DNA of 64,000 nt from Actinomadura craniellae (GTDB lineage: Bacteria > Actinomycetota > Actinomycetes > Streptosporangiales > Streptosporangiaceae): the NCBI RefSeq assembly GCF_003289645.1, contig NZ_QLYX01000023.1:34385-98384 (forward strand), given 5' to 3'. Positions 39,024 through 47,833 of the stretch are shown here, in pieces. The notes beneath the pieces were generated by a model, which did not search any database, was not told where the DNA came from, and was given only the letters and a program-made list of their open reading frames with translations. Every line of letters starts with the position of its first letter. Position 1 is the first letter of the stretch. The translations under genes were made by a program, and so were the position numbers.

Positions 39024-40463
39024 GTGACCGTGCTCGATAACCGGGTGCTCGACCCAGGCACCACCGACGAGCAGGAAGAACTCGATCCGCGGCATCCGCG
39101 GGTCCGGCTCTCCGCTCTCTTCGACGACGGCACCTTCCGCCCGCTCACCTCCGAAGACGACGGGAGCGGGACGCTCGCCGGCATCGGCCGGATCGAGGGC
39201 ATGCCGGTCGCGGCGTTCGCCAGCGACCCCCGCGTCCAGGGCGGGGCGATGGGCACGGCCGGGTGCGAGGCCATCGTGCTCGCCTACGACCACGCCGTGA
39301 AGGAGCGCCTGCCGATCATCGGGCTGTGGCACTCGGGCGGCGCCCGGCTGGCCGAGGGCGTCGAGTCGCTGCACGCCGTCGGCACGGTCTTCGCCGCGAT
39401 GACCCGGGCGTCCGGTGTGGTGCCGCAGATCTCGGTGGTGCTCGGCGCCGCAGCGGGCGGCGCCGCCTACGGGCCGGCGCTGACCGACATCGTGATCCTG
39501 TCGCAGCAGGGCAAGATCTTCGTCACCGGCCCGGACGTGGTCCGTTCGGTGACCGGCGAAGAGATCGACATGGCCTCGCTGGGCGGGCCCGAACCGCACT
39601 CCAAGAAGTCCGGTGTCGTGCACGTGGTCGCCAAGGACGACACCGAGGCGCTGGTCCGGGCCCGGACGCTGGCGACGCTGCTCGGCCACCAGGGCCGGCT
39701 GCGCACCGAGTCGGTGGCCGAGCGTGACTTCTCCGAGCTGCTGCCCGAAAGCCCGCGCCGCGCGTACAACGTCAAGCCGCTGGTCCACGGTCTGGTGGAC
39801 GACACGGACCAGCTGGTCGAGCTGCACCCCAAGTGGGCGCCCAACATCGTCACCGCGCTGGGCCGGCTGGGTGGGCGCACGATCGGCGTGATCGCCAACA
39901 ACCCGCTCCGGCTGGGCGGCTGCCTGGACTCCACCTCGGCTGAGAAGGCGGCCCGGTTCGTGCGGATGTGCGATGCCTTCGGGGTCCCGCTGGTCGTGCT
40001 GGTCGACGTGCCGGGCTACCTGCCCGGGGTCGGCCAGGAGCACGAGGGCGTGGTGCGCCGCGGCGCCAAGCTGCTGCACGCCTTCGCCGAGGCGACCGTG
40101 CCGCGCGTCACGCTGGTGACCCGCAAGGCGTACGGCGGCGCCTACATCGCGATGAACTCGCGGTCGCTGGGCGCCACCCGGGTCTTCGCCTGGCCGACCG
40201 CCGAGCTCGCCGTGATGGGCGCGCTGGCGGCCGTCCGGGTGCTGCACCGGCGCAAGATCGCCGCCGTGCCGGAGGAGGAGCGCCCCGCCCTGGAGGCCGA
40301 GCTCGCCGCCGAACACGAGAAGATCGCCGGTGGGCTGGAGCGCGCCCGCGACCTCGGGGTGATCGACGAGGTCATCGAGCCCGACAAGTCCCGGAGCGCC
40401 ATCGCCCGGGCCATCGCCGAGGCCATTCCGGCCCGCGGCGCGCACGGCAACATCCCGCTGTAG
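39024..40463 (+). CDS. accD: Acyl-CoA carboxylase beta subunit (carboxyltransferase)
   Basis: 479 aa. Both carboxyltransferase halves are seen: GLWHSGGARLAEGVESL with VLGAAAGGAAYGPALTD, then GVIANNPLRLGGCLDSTSAEKAARFVRMCDAFGVPLVVLVDVPGYLPGVGQEHEGVVRRGAKLL and KAYGGAYIAMNSRSLGA. Makes malonyl-CoA with a biotinylated AccA elsewhere. Same position as accD6 in M. tuberculosis. Start GTG 17 bp after fabF; a strong terminator follows. Confidence 0.95.
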   Translation: MTVLDNRVLDPGTTDEQEELDPRHPRVRLSALFDDGTFRPLTSEDDGSGTLAGIGRIEGMPVAAFASDPRVQGGAMGTAGCEAIVLAYDHAVKERLPIIGLWHSGGARLAEGVESLHAVGTVFAAMTRASGVVPQISVVLGAAAGGAAYGPALTDIVILSQQGKIFVTGPDVVRSVTGEEIDMASLGGPEPHSKKSGVVHVVAKDDTEALVRARTLATLLGHQGRLRTESVAERDFSELLPESPRRAYNVKPLVHGLVDDTDQLVELHPKWAPNIVTALGRLGGRTIGVIANNPLRLGGCLDSTSAEKAARFVRMCDAFGVPLVVLVDVPGYLPGVGQEHEGVVRRGAKLLHAFAEATVPRVTLVTRKAYGGAYIAMNSRSLGATRVFAWPTAELAVMGALAAVRVLHRRKIAAVPEEERPALEAELAAEHEKIAGGLERARDLGVIDEVIEPDKSRSAIARAIAEAIPARGAHGNIPL

Positions 40464-40490
40464 ATCCCGCTGTAACCCGCTCTCGACGCC

Positions 40491-40528
40491 GAAAGGGGCG
40501 CCGCCGGTCTCCCGGCGGCGCCCCTTTC
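40491..40528. terminator. Strong bidirectional terminator of the fab operon
   Basis: A perfect 17-bp stem (40491-40507, begins GAAAGGGGCGCC, with 40512-40528) and a TCTC loop, between convergent accD and the DUF3145 gene. Confidence 0.85.
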
Positions 40529-40541
40529 CGGCGTTCCCTGC

Positions 40542-41039
40542 TCAGACGGCCGCGTGCAGCCAGCGGACCGGGGCACCGTCGCCGGCCCGGCGGAACGGCT
40601 CCAGCTCGTTGTCCCACGGGGTGCCGAGCAGCCGCTCCAGCTCGCTTTCGATGGTGAACTTGCCGACGGCGGCGTTGGCCATGGCGGTGCGCAGCCGGTC
40701 CTCGGGCACGAGGATGTCGCCGTTGGCGCCGGTCACCCCGGTGAAGACGCCGAGCGAGGGGGTGAAGCTGTACCGGGTGCCGTCGCAGCCCGGCGAGGCG
40801 TCCTCGGTGACCTCGAACCGCAGCAGCTTCCAGTTGCGCAGCGCAGAGGTGATGGCGGCGGCCACGCCCCCCGTCCCGCCCTCCCAGCACAGCTCGGCGC
40901 GCAGCGTGCCAGGCGCGGCGGGCTGATCGGTCCACGCCAAAGACGCGGGCACGCCGAGAACACCTGCGACGGCCCACTCGATATGCGGGCACAGCGCAGG
41001 TGGCGCGGAGTGGACGTAGAAAACGCCACGTGCGGTCAC
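40542..41039 (-). CDS. DUF3145 family protein
   Basis: 165 aa. RGVFYVHSAPPALCPHIEWAVAGVLG and TPWDNELEPFRRAGDGAPVRWLHAAV are typical of DUF3145, an actinobacterial family of unknown function. Start GTG at 41037-41039. Convergent to the fab operon. The 189-bp space upstream contains no visible gene. Confidence 0.88.
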   Translation of the reverse strand: MTARGVFYVHSAPPALCPHIEWAVAGVLGVPASLAWTDQPAAPGTLRAELCWEGGTGGVAAAITSALRNWKLLRFEVTEDASPGCDGTRYSFTPSLGVFTGVTGANGDILVPEDRLRTAMANAAVGKFTIESELERLLGTPWDNELEPFRRAGDGAPVRWLHAAV

Positions 41040-41228
41040 CGGACCTCCTGGTTGCGTACCGAGGCTCGTCTTCCCCTACGGCCTCGTACGTCCCATGAAG
41101 GCTTCCGCGCCCATCATTGTGCATCATCCGACCCGGCCCGCACCAGCGCTCAGTCCCTGTTGGCCTGAACAACCGGCCATGCCCGGGTAAAGGCGACGGC
41201 CCCGCTCGCCACTTTCGCGAAACCCCCG

Positions 41229-42764
41229 TCAGCGTCGGCGGCGAGCGGTGTCAGGGTGGCCGTCGCGAACCCAGGGTAGGAAGCCCGAAGTCCCGGGCGG
41301 CAGGGACCGCGGTCCCTGCCGTCCCGGGCGCCACAGCCCGAGCGCGACGCCCACGACGGCCAGCGCGGGCACAAAGTCGCCGTACCGCACATAAGGCGTG
41401 CGCCCGGTCGCCGGCGGCACCTCCAGCCGCACGACGACCGCCCCGCGCCGCTCGGTGCCCGCCCAGGCCAGCCGCCGGCCGCGAGCGTCAAAGGCCGCCG
41501 ACACCCCGGTCAGCGCCGCCTGCACCACCGGCCGGCCGGTCTCGGCGGCGCGGACCGCGCCCAGGCTCGCATGCTGGGCCGGGGCCCAGCTCTGCTGGAA
41601 GGTGGACGTGGCCGACTGGTAGACGACCACCTCGGCACCGCGTCGCACCACCGCGCGGCCAAGGTCGGGGAAGGCCGACTCGAAGCAGATCAGCGGCCCG
41701 AGCACGGTCCCGTCCGCGGTCATGACCGACGCGCCGGTGCCGGGCACCCGGTCCCGCTCCGCGGCCTCGCTGATCGCGGCCAGCCCGCCGAGCAGCGGGC
41801 GTGCCGGGATGTACTCCCCGAAGGGCACCAGCCGGGTCTTGACGTAATCGGCGCGGGGGCCGTCGGGGCCGATCAGGACCGACCGCTTGGCGATCCGGCC
41901 GTGGACGTCGGCGGCATCCGTGTTGACCAGCAGCGCGCCGCGGGCGGCGAGGCGGGACAGCCGGGCCGTCAGGTCGGGCCGCCGGGCCAGGTCGAACCCC
42001 ACGGAGCTCTCCCCCCAGACGACGAGGTCCACGGGAGGCAGCCCGGCGGTGATCCGCTCCCCCGCGTCGAACCGTGCCGACGGGCCGTGGATCACCCCTG
42101 GCTGGACCAGCGCCACGGTGCGGGTTCGCTGCACGGGCGGGTCGGCCCGCACCGCATGCACGATCGGGCCCGCCGCGACGAGCGCCGCGGCGACGGCGAG
42201 GAGGAGCGGGCCGCGCCGCAGGACGGCGAGGGCCAGCGCGGTGTTGACCGCGACCAGGACGGCGCTCACCAGCCAGACCCCGCCCAGGGCGGCCAGATCC
42301 AGGACGGCCGGGTACCGCCACTGGCTCGCCCCCAGCAGCGCCCACGGACCGCCCAGCGCCGCCCAGGATCGCGCGTACTCGACGAGCACCCAGCCACCCG
42401 GAACCGCCGCCAGGGCGACCACCGCGGGCCCGCCCAGCGAGGACCAGGCCAGAAATCCCCAGCCGGCCCAGAGCGCGCCGAAGACGGCCGCCACCAGAAG
42501 CAGCCCGGGGCCGATGTTGGGCACCGTCCAGTGCAGCGCGGCCAGCAGGTAGCCCGCGCCGAAGCCCCAGCCCCGGCAGGCCGCGGCCCGGCCATCCCCC
42601 GCCGCCGCGATCACCAGCAGGCCGGGGACCAGCAGGAACCAGGCCGCCCAGCCGAGCCCCGGGCCGGGAAAGGCCAGCACGGGCAGCGCACCGGTGAGCG
42701 GAGGGACCGCCCACCGAGCCCATGAAGAGGCCGCCACCTGCCCAGTTACCCACTTTCGGGACAT
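41229..42764 (-). CDS. lnt: Apolipoprotein N-acyltransferase
   Basis: 511 aa with about seven N-terminal membrane segments (to residue about 205) and a nitrilase domain. The catalytic triad is E252 (VVWGESSVGF), K309 (DYVKTRLVPFGEYIP) and C360 (LICFESAFPD). It N-acylates lipoproteins after signal cleavage; the lipoproteins in this window are possible substrates. ATG 42764 is chosen because GGAGG lies 8 bp upstream; an upstream ATG would include that ribosome site in the coding region. Confidence 0.92.
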   Translation of the reverse strand: MSRKWVTGQVAASSWARWAVPPLTGALPVLAFPGPGLGWAAWFLLVPGLLVIAAAGDGRAAACRGWGFGAGYLLAALHWTVPNIGPGLLLVAAVFGALWAGWGFLAWSSLGGPAVVALAAVPGGWVLVEYARSWAALGGPWALLGASQWRYPAVLDLAALGGVWLVSAVLVAVNTALALAVLRRGPLLLAVAAALVAAGPIVHAVRADPPVQRTRTVALVQPGVIHGPSARFDAGERITAGLPPVDLVVWGESSVGFDLARRPDLTARLSRLAARGALLVNTDAADVHGRIAKRSVLIGPDGPRADYVKTRLVPFGEYIPARPLLGGLAAISEAAERDRVPGTGASVMTADGTVLGPLICFESAFPDLGRAVVRRGAEVVVYQSATSTFQQSWAPAQHASLGAVRAAETGRPVVQAALTGVSAAFDARGRRLAWAGTERRGAVVVRLEVPPATGRTPYVRYGDFVPALAVVGVALGLWRPGRQGPRSLPPGTSGFLPWVRDGHPDTARRRR

Positions 42765-42812
42765 CACGGCAACCTCCATTACGCTGCGCAGCTATTCAGG
42801 CACAATAGGTCG

Positions 42813-43946
42813 ATGTCCGATCGTGAAGCTTGGCTGGAACGGTTACTCGCCCGGCACCCGGACGCCGTCCCGGTGGAGGCGCTGCCCGGCCGGCCGACCC
42901 TGATCAGGCGCGACGAGCTGCTGGTCGCCCCGGAGCACGCGCCGACCGTGGAGGGTCTGGTCCGGCGGTGGCACGACTCGCGGCGCGATGATCCGGGCGG
43001 CTGCCTGCTCCGGCTGCGCGGGCCGGCCCGGGTCGACGTCTGCGACCTGGCGGCCCGGCTCGGTGCGGGTTCGCTGGCCGCCACCCCCAACCATCTGGTG
43101 CACGGCCAGCCGCTGTGGTGGTCGGGGCCGGCCGGCCCGCCCCGTCCGGTTCCGCCCGTGCCGGCCCCCGTCGCCGGGGCCGGGCGCCGGGTGGTGACGG
43201 TCGCCGTGCTCGACACCGGGCTGTCCCCGCACCCCTGGTACGAGCGCACCGGCTGGTACGCGGAGCATCCCCCGGACGCCGCGGAGGTCCTCGACACCGA
43301 CCTCGACCTCGAACTGGACTCCCAGGCCGGGCACGGCACGTTCGTGGCCGGGGTGCTGTTGCAACACGCGCCCGCCGTCCGGTTGCGCGCGCACCGGGTG
43401 ATCGGCGGGGACGGGATCGGCGACGAGTTCACCGTTCTCCGGGCGCTGGCCCGGATGGGCCGGCCCGACATCGTCAACATCTCGCTCGGCTGCCACACCT
43501 ACGACGACCGGCCCTCGCCGGTGCTCGGCCGGGCGCTGGCCGCGCTGGACGGCACGGTCGCGGTCGCCTGCGCGGGCAACGGCGCCACCGACCGGCCGTT
43601 CTGGCCCGCCGCGCTCGACCAGGTGATCGCGGTGGGCGCGCTGGACGGCGCGGACCGGGCCTGGTTCTCCAACCACGGCCCCTGGGTCGACGCGTGCGCG
43701 CCCGGCGTGGACGTGCGCAGCTGTCACGTGCGGTTCCCGGCGGCCGAGGACGGCGACCCGCCCGCGTTCGAGGGCTACGCCGCCTGGAGCGGCACCTCGT
43801 TCGCCGCCCCCGCCGTGGCCGGCACGATCGCCGCCCTCGCCGCCGCGCACGACCTCTCCGCCCGGGACGCGGCCGCCCGCCTGCTCGCCCCGCCCACCCG
43901 CACCCTCCCCGGCCTCGGCGCCGTCGTCACCGAGCCGAGGGAGTGA
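42813..43946 (+). CDS. Subtilisin-like (S8) serine protease, cytoplasmic
   Basis: 377 aa. Catalytic triad D134 (VAVLDTGLSPH), H174 (GHGTFVAGVL) and S329 (SGTSFAAPAVAG), with the oxyanion Asn in CAGNGATDR. The N-terminal 130 residues could be a propeptide-like or regulatory part; there is no signal peptide or membrane segment, so it probably works inside the cell. It is followed by an ECF-type sigma gene, a small gene and a CHAT protease gene on the same strand. The last residues, TEPRE, come from a dispersed repeat that covers the stop codon. Confidence 0.88.
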   Translation: MSDREAWLERLLARHPDAVPVEALPGRPTLIRRDELLVAPEHAPTVEGLVRRWHDSRRDDPGGCLLRLRGPARVDVCDLAARLGAGSLAATPNHLVHGQPLWWSGPAGPPRPVPPVPAPVAGAGRRVVTVAVLDTGLSPHPWYERTGWYAEHPPDAAEVLDTDLDLELDSQAGHGTFVAGVLLQHAPAVRLRAHRVIGGDGIGDEFTVLRALARMGRPDIVNISLGCHTYDDRPSPVLGRALAALDGTVAVACAGNGATDRPFWPAALDQVIAVGALDGADRAWFSNHGPWVDACAPGVDVRSCHVRFPAAEDGDPPAFEGYAAWSGTSFAAPAVAGTIAALAAAHDLSARDAAARLLAPPTRTLPGLGAVVTEPRE

Positions 43947-43950
43947 GCGG
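43932..43950. repeat. GAGCCGAGGGAGTGAGCGG repeat at S8 stop
   Basis: One of five copies between 43.9 and 49.9 kb; contains the TGA stop of the S8 protease gene. Confidence 0.7.
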
Positions 43951-43994
43951 ATTTCGCGGAGATCGGGTGTTGTCCGCATGCAGACGGCCGGTTG

Positions 43995-44013
43995 TCGATA
44001 CTTTCGGTATCGA
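43995..44013. promoter_or_regulatory. TCGATAC/GTATCGA palindrome upstream of sigma factor
   Basis: Perfect 7-bp arms (43995-44001 and 44007-44013) around TTTCG, 70 bp before the sigma-factor start, in an AT-richer patch. A likely operator or the sigma factor's own promoter region. Confidence 0.45.
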
Positions 44014-44082
44014 GATACTCACTCTTCGCGCTTTTTCGGGTTGCGTGGGGAGCTGCGAGCGGCGAGGGGGCGGGAGCCGGCG

Positions 44083-44628
44083 GTGACCCTGCGACAGCGG
44101 CGGGACGACACGGGCGAGCTGGTGACCCGGGCGGCCGAGGGCGACCCGGCCGCCTGGACGGCGCTGGTCGACCGGTACACGGGGTTGCTCTGGGCGATCG
44201 CCCGGTCCTACGGGCTGGAGCCGGCGGACGCCTCGGATGTGGTGCAGACGACCTGGCTCCGGCTGGTGGAGCGGATCGGTACGATCCGCGATCCGGCCGC
44301 GACCGGCGGCTGGCTGGCCGTGACCGCCCGGCACGAGAGCGCGCGGACGGCCGGGCGACGGATTCCGGCCGCGCCGTACGTCCCGCCCCCGCCCGGCCGT
44401 CCCGACGAGGTCGTCCTGGCCCGGGAGCGGCTGGCCCAGGTCGCCGCGGCCCTGCGGGCGCTGCCCAGCCGGTGCCGGTCGCTGCTGCGGCTGTTCGCGC
44501 TGGCCCCGGCCGGCTATGCCGAGGTCGCGGCGGCACTGGACATTCCCGTCGGCAGCGTGGGGCCGACCCGGGCCCGCTGCCTGGCCAAGCTCCGGCGGAG
44601 GCTGGCCGGTGAGCCCGGTGAACGATGA
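44083..44628 (+). CDS. ECF-type RNA polymerase sigma factor
   Basis: 181 aa. Region 2 is LVTRAAEGDPAAWTALVDRYTGLLWAIARSYGLEPADASDVVQTTWLRLVERI; region 4 is ALRALPSRCRSLLRLFALAPAGYAEVAAALDIPVGSVGPTRARCLAKLRRRL. No region 3 is present. Start GTG 44083 behind GGGAG; upstream frame is open but lacks signal. No classical anti-sigma factor (with HxxxCxxC) is adjacent. The gene overlaps the next by 20 bp. Such sigma factors commonly head CHAT-protein clusters in actinomycetes. Confidence 0.88.
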   Translation: MTLRQRRDDTGELVTRAAEGDPAAWTALVDRYTGLLWAIARSYGLEPADASDVVQTTWLRLVERIGTIRDPAATGGWLAVTARHESARTAGRRIPAAPYVPPPPGRPDEVVLARERLAQVAAALRALPSRCRSLLRLFALAPAGYAEVAAALDIPVGSVGPTRARCLAKLRRRLAGEPGER

Positions 44629-45061
44629 CGAGCTGATGGACCGGGTGCGGGCGGTGTTCGCGACGCTGGAGCCCGTCCCCGGCGGTGTTCGCGCGGCCGG
44701 GCTGGCCGCGTTCGGCTTCCGCGATCCGGACGCCGCCCTCCTGGAGCTCACCACCGAACTCACCGCGGCCGGGCCGGCCACCGGGGTGCGCGGTGGCCGG
44801 CCGCGCGCGTTCACCTTCACCGGGACCGGCCTGGCCGTGGAGGTCGAAGTCACCGGGGAGGGGCGGAGCCTGGAGATCGTCGGTCAGCTCGTCCCGCCCG
44901 GCCCCGCGCAGGTGCGCGTCCGGTGCTCGACCGGCGAGCTGACCTGCCGGGTGGACGCCGCGGGCCAGTTCGCCGTCACCGGCGTCCCCGCCGGCCCGGT
45001 CAGCCTGCTGTTCCGCCTCCCCGACGCCGCCTCCATCGTCACCAGCTGGGTCTGCCTGTGA
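44609..45061 (+). CDS. Small protein of the CHAT cassette
   Basis: 150 aa, no recognised family. The N-terminal third is helical (NDDELMDRVRAVFATLEPVPGGVRAAGLAAFGFRD); the rest is beta-rich (RAFTFTGTGLAVEVEVTGEGRSLEIVGQLVPPGPAQVRVRCSTGELTCRVDAAGQFAVTGVPAGPVSLLFRL), resembling an Ig/carboxypeptidase-regulatory-like sandwich. GGAGG lies before GTG 44609; a GTG at 44618 is an alternative. It overlaps the sigma gene and, by GTGA, the CHAT gene. It could be an anti-sigma or a CHAT substrate; both are inference. Confidence 0.75.
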   Translation: MSPVNDDELMDRVRAVFATLEPVPGGVRAAGLAAFGFRDPDAALLELTTELTAAGPATGVRGGRPRAFTFTGTGLAVEVEVTGEGRSLEIVGQLVPPGPAQVRVRCSTGELTCRVDAAGQFAVTGVPAGPVSLLFRLPDAASIVTSWVCL

Positions 45062-47664
45062 ACCGGTCCGGCGGGGAACTGCTGGCGTTGACGGCGGCCG
45101 ACCCGCGGCGGGCGTACCGGGCGGCGCTGGCCGCCCTGGAATCCGCGGCGGGCGCGGACCGGCCGCCGCTGCTGCGGGCCGCCGCGGTGGCCGCCAAGGA
45201 GATCGGCCGGCTGGACGACGGGCTCGCCCACCTGGCGGAGGCACTGGCCGTCGCACAGTCCCTGGGGGCGCCCTACGAGGCGGCCCTGACCCGGACGCAC
45301 CTGGTCGGGTTGCTCGCGGCGCGAGGCGAGTTGGGCAGGGCGCTGGCGGCCGCCGCCGCGGCCGAGCCGGTGCTGCGCGGCGCCGATGCCGACCGGCTGG
45401 CCGCCAACCGGGCCTGCGCACTGGCCCGGTACGGGCGGTTGAAGGAGGCCGAGCGGGTGGCCACCGGGGTGCTGCCCCGGCTGCGCCGGAACGGCGACCC
45501 GGCGGTTCTGGCCGGGCTGCTCGCCAACCTGGGGCTGGCCGTCGCGCTGCGCGGCGACCTGGCCGCCGCCGAGGACGCGCTGCTGGAGGCCGTGCGGGTG
45601 GCGGAGCGGGCCGGGGCCCGGCACCAGGCCGCCATGAACCGCGCCAACCTGGCGTTCGTCGCCTCCCGGCGGGGCGACGTGCCGCGGGCGCTGCGGCTGT
45701 ACGCCGCCGCCGAGCCCGGGCTGTTCGGCGAGCGCATCGCGCAGTGCCGGTTCGACCAGGCCGAGACCCTCATCGCGGCCGGGCTGCCCGGGGAGGCCCG
45801 GCCGCTGCTGGAGTCCACCCTGCACGAGGTGACCGTCCGGCGGTACGGCTGCGACCTGGCCGACGGGCTGCTGCTGCTCGCCCACGCGGAACTCGCCGAC
45901 GGCGATCCGGAGAAGGCCGCCGGCACTGCCGAGCTCGCCCGGGCCGCCTTCGCCGGGCAGGAGCGCACCGGCTGGATGCTCCAGGCCGAGCACCTGTTGC
46001 TGCGGGCCCGGTGGAGCGCCGGCGACCGGTCACCGGTGTTCTTCCAGACCGCCGTGGTCACGGCCGGCCGGCTGGCGCGGGGCGGCTGGGCGCCGGCCGC
46101 GGCCGACGCCCACATCATCGCCGCGCTGCTGGCCCTCCGGCTGGGCCGGCCGGCCGCACCGTTGCTGGCCCGGATCGGCGCGGTGCAACGCGAGGGACCC
46201 GCCGCGCTGCGGGTCGCCGCCTGGCACGCGACCGCGCTGGACCGGTGGAGCCGGGGCGACCGGCGCGGGACGGCGGCCGCCGTCCGGGCCGGGCTGCGGG
46301 TGATGGCCGAGTACGCCGAGGTGTTCGGCGCGCTGGAACTCCGGGCCCATGCCGCCGGGCTCGGGACCGAGCTGGCCAGGCTGGGGCTGCGGCTGGCCCG
46401 CTCCGGACGCGAACTGCTGGTCGCCGAGGAACGGCGGCGGGCGCTCCTCCGCCGGCCCCGCGCCGTCCGCCCGCCGGCAGATCCGCACCGGGCGGCGCTG
46501 CTCGCCGAGCTGCGCCGGGTCAGCGCCGAGCACGCGGCGGCGACCGCGCGCGGCGAGGACGCCGCCCCGGCGGCCGGCCGGTTGCTCCGCCTGGAGTCGG
46601 CCCTCCGTGCTCACGCCCGGCGGAGCCCCGGCCCGGCCGCCGGAACCGGCCGGCCGGGGGATGTGGCCGGGGAGCTGGTGCGGGAGCTGGGCGACCGGGC
46701 GCTCGTGGAGTTCGTCCTCGTCGACGGCGAACTGCACGCCGCGGTCGTCGCGGGTGGGCGGTGCCGCCGGGTGGCGCTGGGGAGTTACGCGGCCATGGCC
46801 CAGGAGACCCGGGTGCTCCGGTTCGCGCTGCGGCGGCTGGTGCTGTGCGGCGACGAGCACCCGCCGGCCCGCGCCGGGCTGGCCGGCGCGGCCCGGCGGC
46901 TCGACGCGCTGCTGGTCCAGCCGTTGCGCCGGGCGCTCGGCGACCGGGACCTCGTGCTCGCCCCGACCGCGGAGCTGCACGCGCTGCCCTGGGCCGTGCT
47001 GCCCTCGCTCGCCGGCCGGCCGCTGACCCTCGTCCCTTCCGCCGCCGCCTGGCTGCACGCCGTGACGCCCCGGCGACCCGTACGCTCCCCCGGCCCGGAG
47101 GTGCATCCCCCGCATGGTCGCGCTCCCGGCACGCCCTGCGGCGGGCGGGTGGTGCTGGTGGCCGGACCGGGACTGGAATGCGCGGAGGCCGAGGTGGCGG
47201 CGCTGACCGGGATGTACCCGGCGGCCACGGTACTGCGCGGCGCGGCGGCCCGGGTCGAGGAGGTGCGGCGGGCGCTGGACGGCGCCTCGCTCGCGCACCT
47301 GGCGGCGCACGGTGAGTTCCGGGACGGCAACGCCCTGCTATCGCGCCTACGGCTGGCCGACGGGCCGATGCTGGGCCACGACCTGGAGGAGCTGGCGGCG
47401 CCCCCGCCGCTGGTCGTGCTCTCGGCGTGCGACGCCGGCCGGGCCGGGGCGGGCGACGCGGTGACGGGCATGGTGGGGGTCCTGCTGGCGCTGGGCGCCG
47501 CCACCGTGGTGGCCGGTGTGACGCCCGTGCGGGACTCCGCCGCCCGGGACCTGATGGAGCGCTTCCACCGGGGTCTCACGGCCGGACACTCGCCGGCGCG
47601 GGCGCTGGCCGCCCTGCCCCGCACCCTGGGCGACCTCGGCTTCCTGTGCTTCGGCGCCGGCTGA
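45058..47664 (+). CDS. TPR-CHAT domain caspase-like protease
   Basis: 868 aa. Residues 1 to about 450 are TPR-like helical repeats (ANLGLAVALRGDLAAAEDALLEAVRVAERAG and similar units). A linker, then from about 560 the CHAT (caspase HetF-associated) peptidase domain with the catalytic dyad H751 (LAAHGEF) and C791 (VVLSACDAGRA), both intact. CHAT proteases are clan CD cysteine peptidases that cleave partner proteins in signalling and cell death. It is coupled to the small gene by 4 bp. A partner S8 protease and sigma factor make it probable that the cassette is an intracellular proteolytic switch. Confidence 0.9.
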   Translation: MNRSGGELLALTAADPRRAYRAALAALESAAGADRPPLLRAAAVAAKEIGRLDDGLAHLAEALAVAQSLGAPYEAALTRTHLVGLLAARGELGRALAAAAAAEPVLRGADADRLAANRACALARYGRLKEAERVATGVLPRLRRNGDPAVLAGLLANLGLAVALRGDLAAAEDALLEAVRVAERAGARHQAAMNRANLAFVASRRGDVPRALRLYAAAEPGLFGERIAQCRFDQAETLIAAGLPGEARPLLESTLHEVTVRRYGCDLADGLLLLAHAELADGDPEKAAGTAELARAAFAGQERTGWMLQAEHLLLRARWSAGDRSPVFFQTAVVTAGRLARGGWAPAAADAHIIAALLALRLGRPAAPLLARIGAVQREGPAALRVAAWHATALDRWSRGDRRGTAAAVRAGLRVMAEYAEVFGALELRAHAAGLGTELARLGLRLARSGRELLVAEERRRALLRRPRAVRPPADPHRAALLAELRRVSAEHAAATARGEDAAPAAGRLLRLESALRAHARRSPGPAAGTGRPGDVAGELVRELGDRALVEFVLVDGELHAAVVAGGRCRRVALGSYAAMAQETRVLRFALRRLVLCGDEHPPARAGLAGAARRLDALLVQPLRRALGDRDLVLAPTAELHALPWAVLPSLAGRPLTLVPSAAAWLHAVTPRRPVRSPGPEVHPPHGRAPGTPCGGRVVLVAGPGLECAEAEVAALTGMYPAATVLRGAAARVEEVRRALDGASLAHLAAHGEFRDGNALLSRLRLADGPMLGHDLEELAAPPPLVVLSACDAGRAGAGDAVTGMVGVLLALGAATVVAGVTPVRDSAARDLMERFHRGLTAGHSPARALAALPRTLGDLGFLCFGAG

Positions 47665-47727
47665 CCTGGGAGCGGGTGTCAGGGCCCGTCCGGCGCCTCA
47701 CCTCGCCCGTGCACCGCGCGGACCGCA

Positions 47728-47833
47728 CCGCTCACTCCCTCGGCTCGGCAGCGCCGGCCTGTCGCCGCACCTCACTCGTTCACTCCGCGGACCGCTCGTC
47801 CCTCACGGCCCACTCCGCTCACTCCCTCGGCTC
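47728..47833. repeat. Two copies of the GAGCCGAGGGAGTGAGCGG repeat (minus orientation)
   Basis: Copies at 47728-47746 and 47815-47833, with related CTCACTC/CGCGGACCGC segments between. The second covers the stop codon of the phosphodiesterase gene on the minus strand. Confidence 0.7.

Noticed and set aside
42765..42779. Earlier ATG for lnt
   Set aside because: It would place the GGAGG ribosome site within the coding sequence; the downstream ATG is better spaced.
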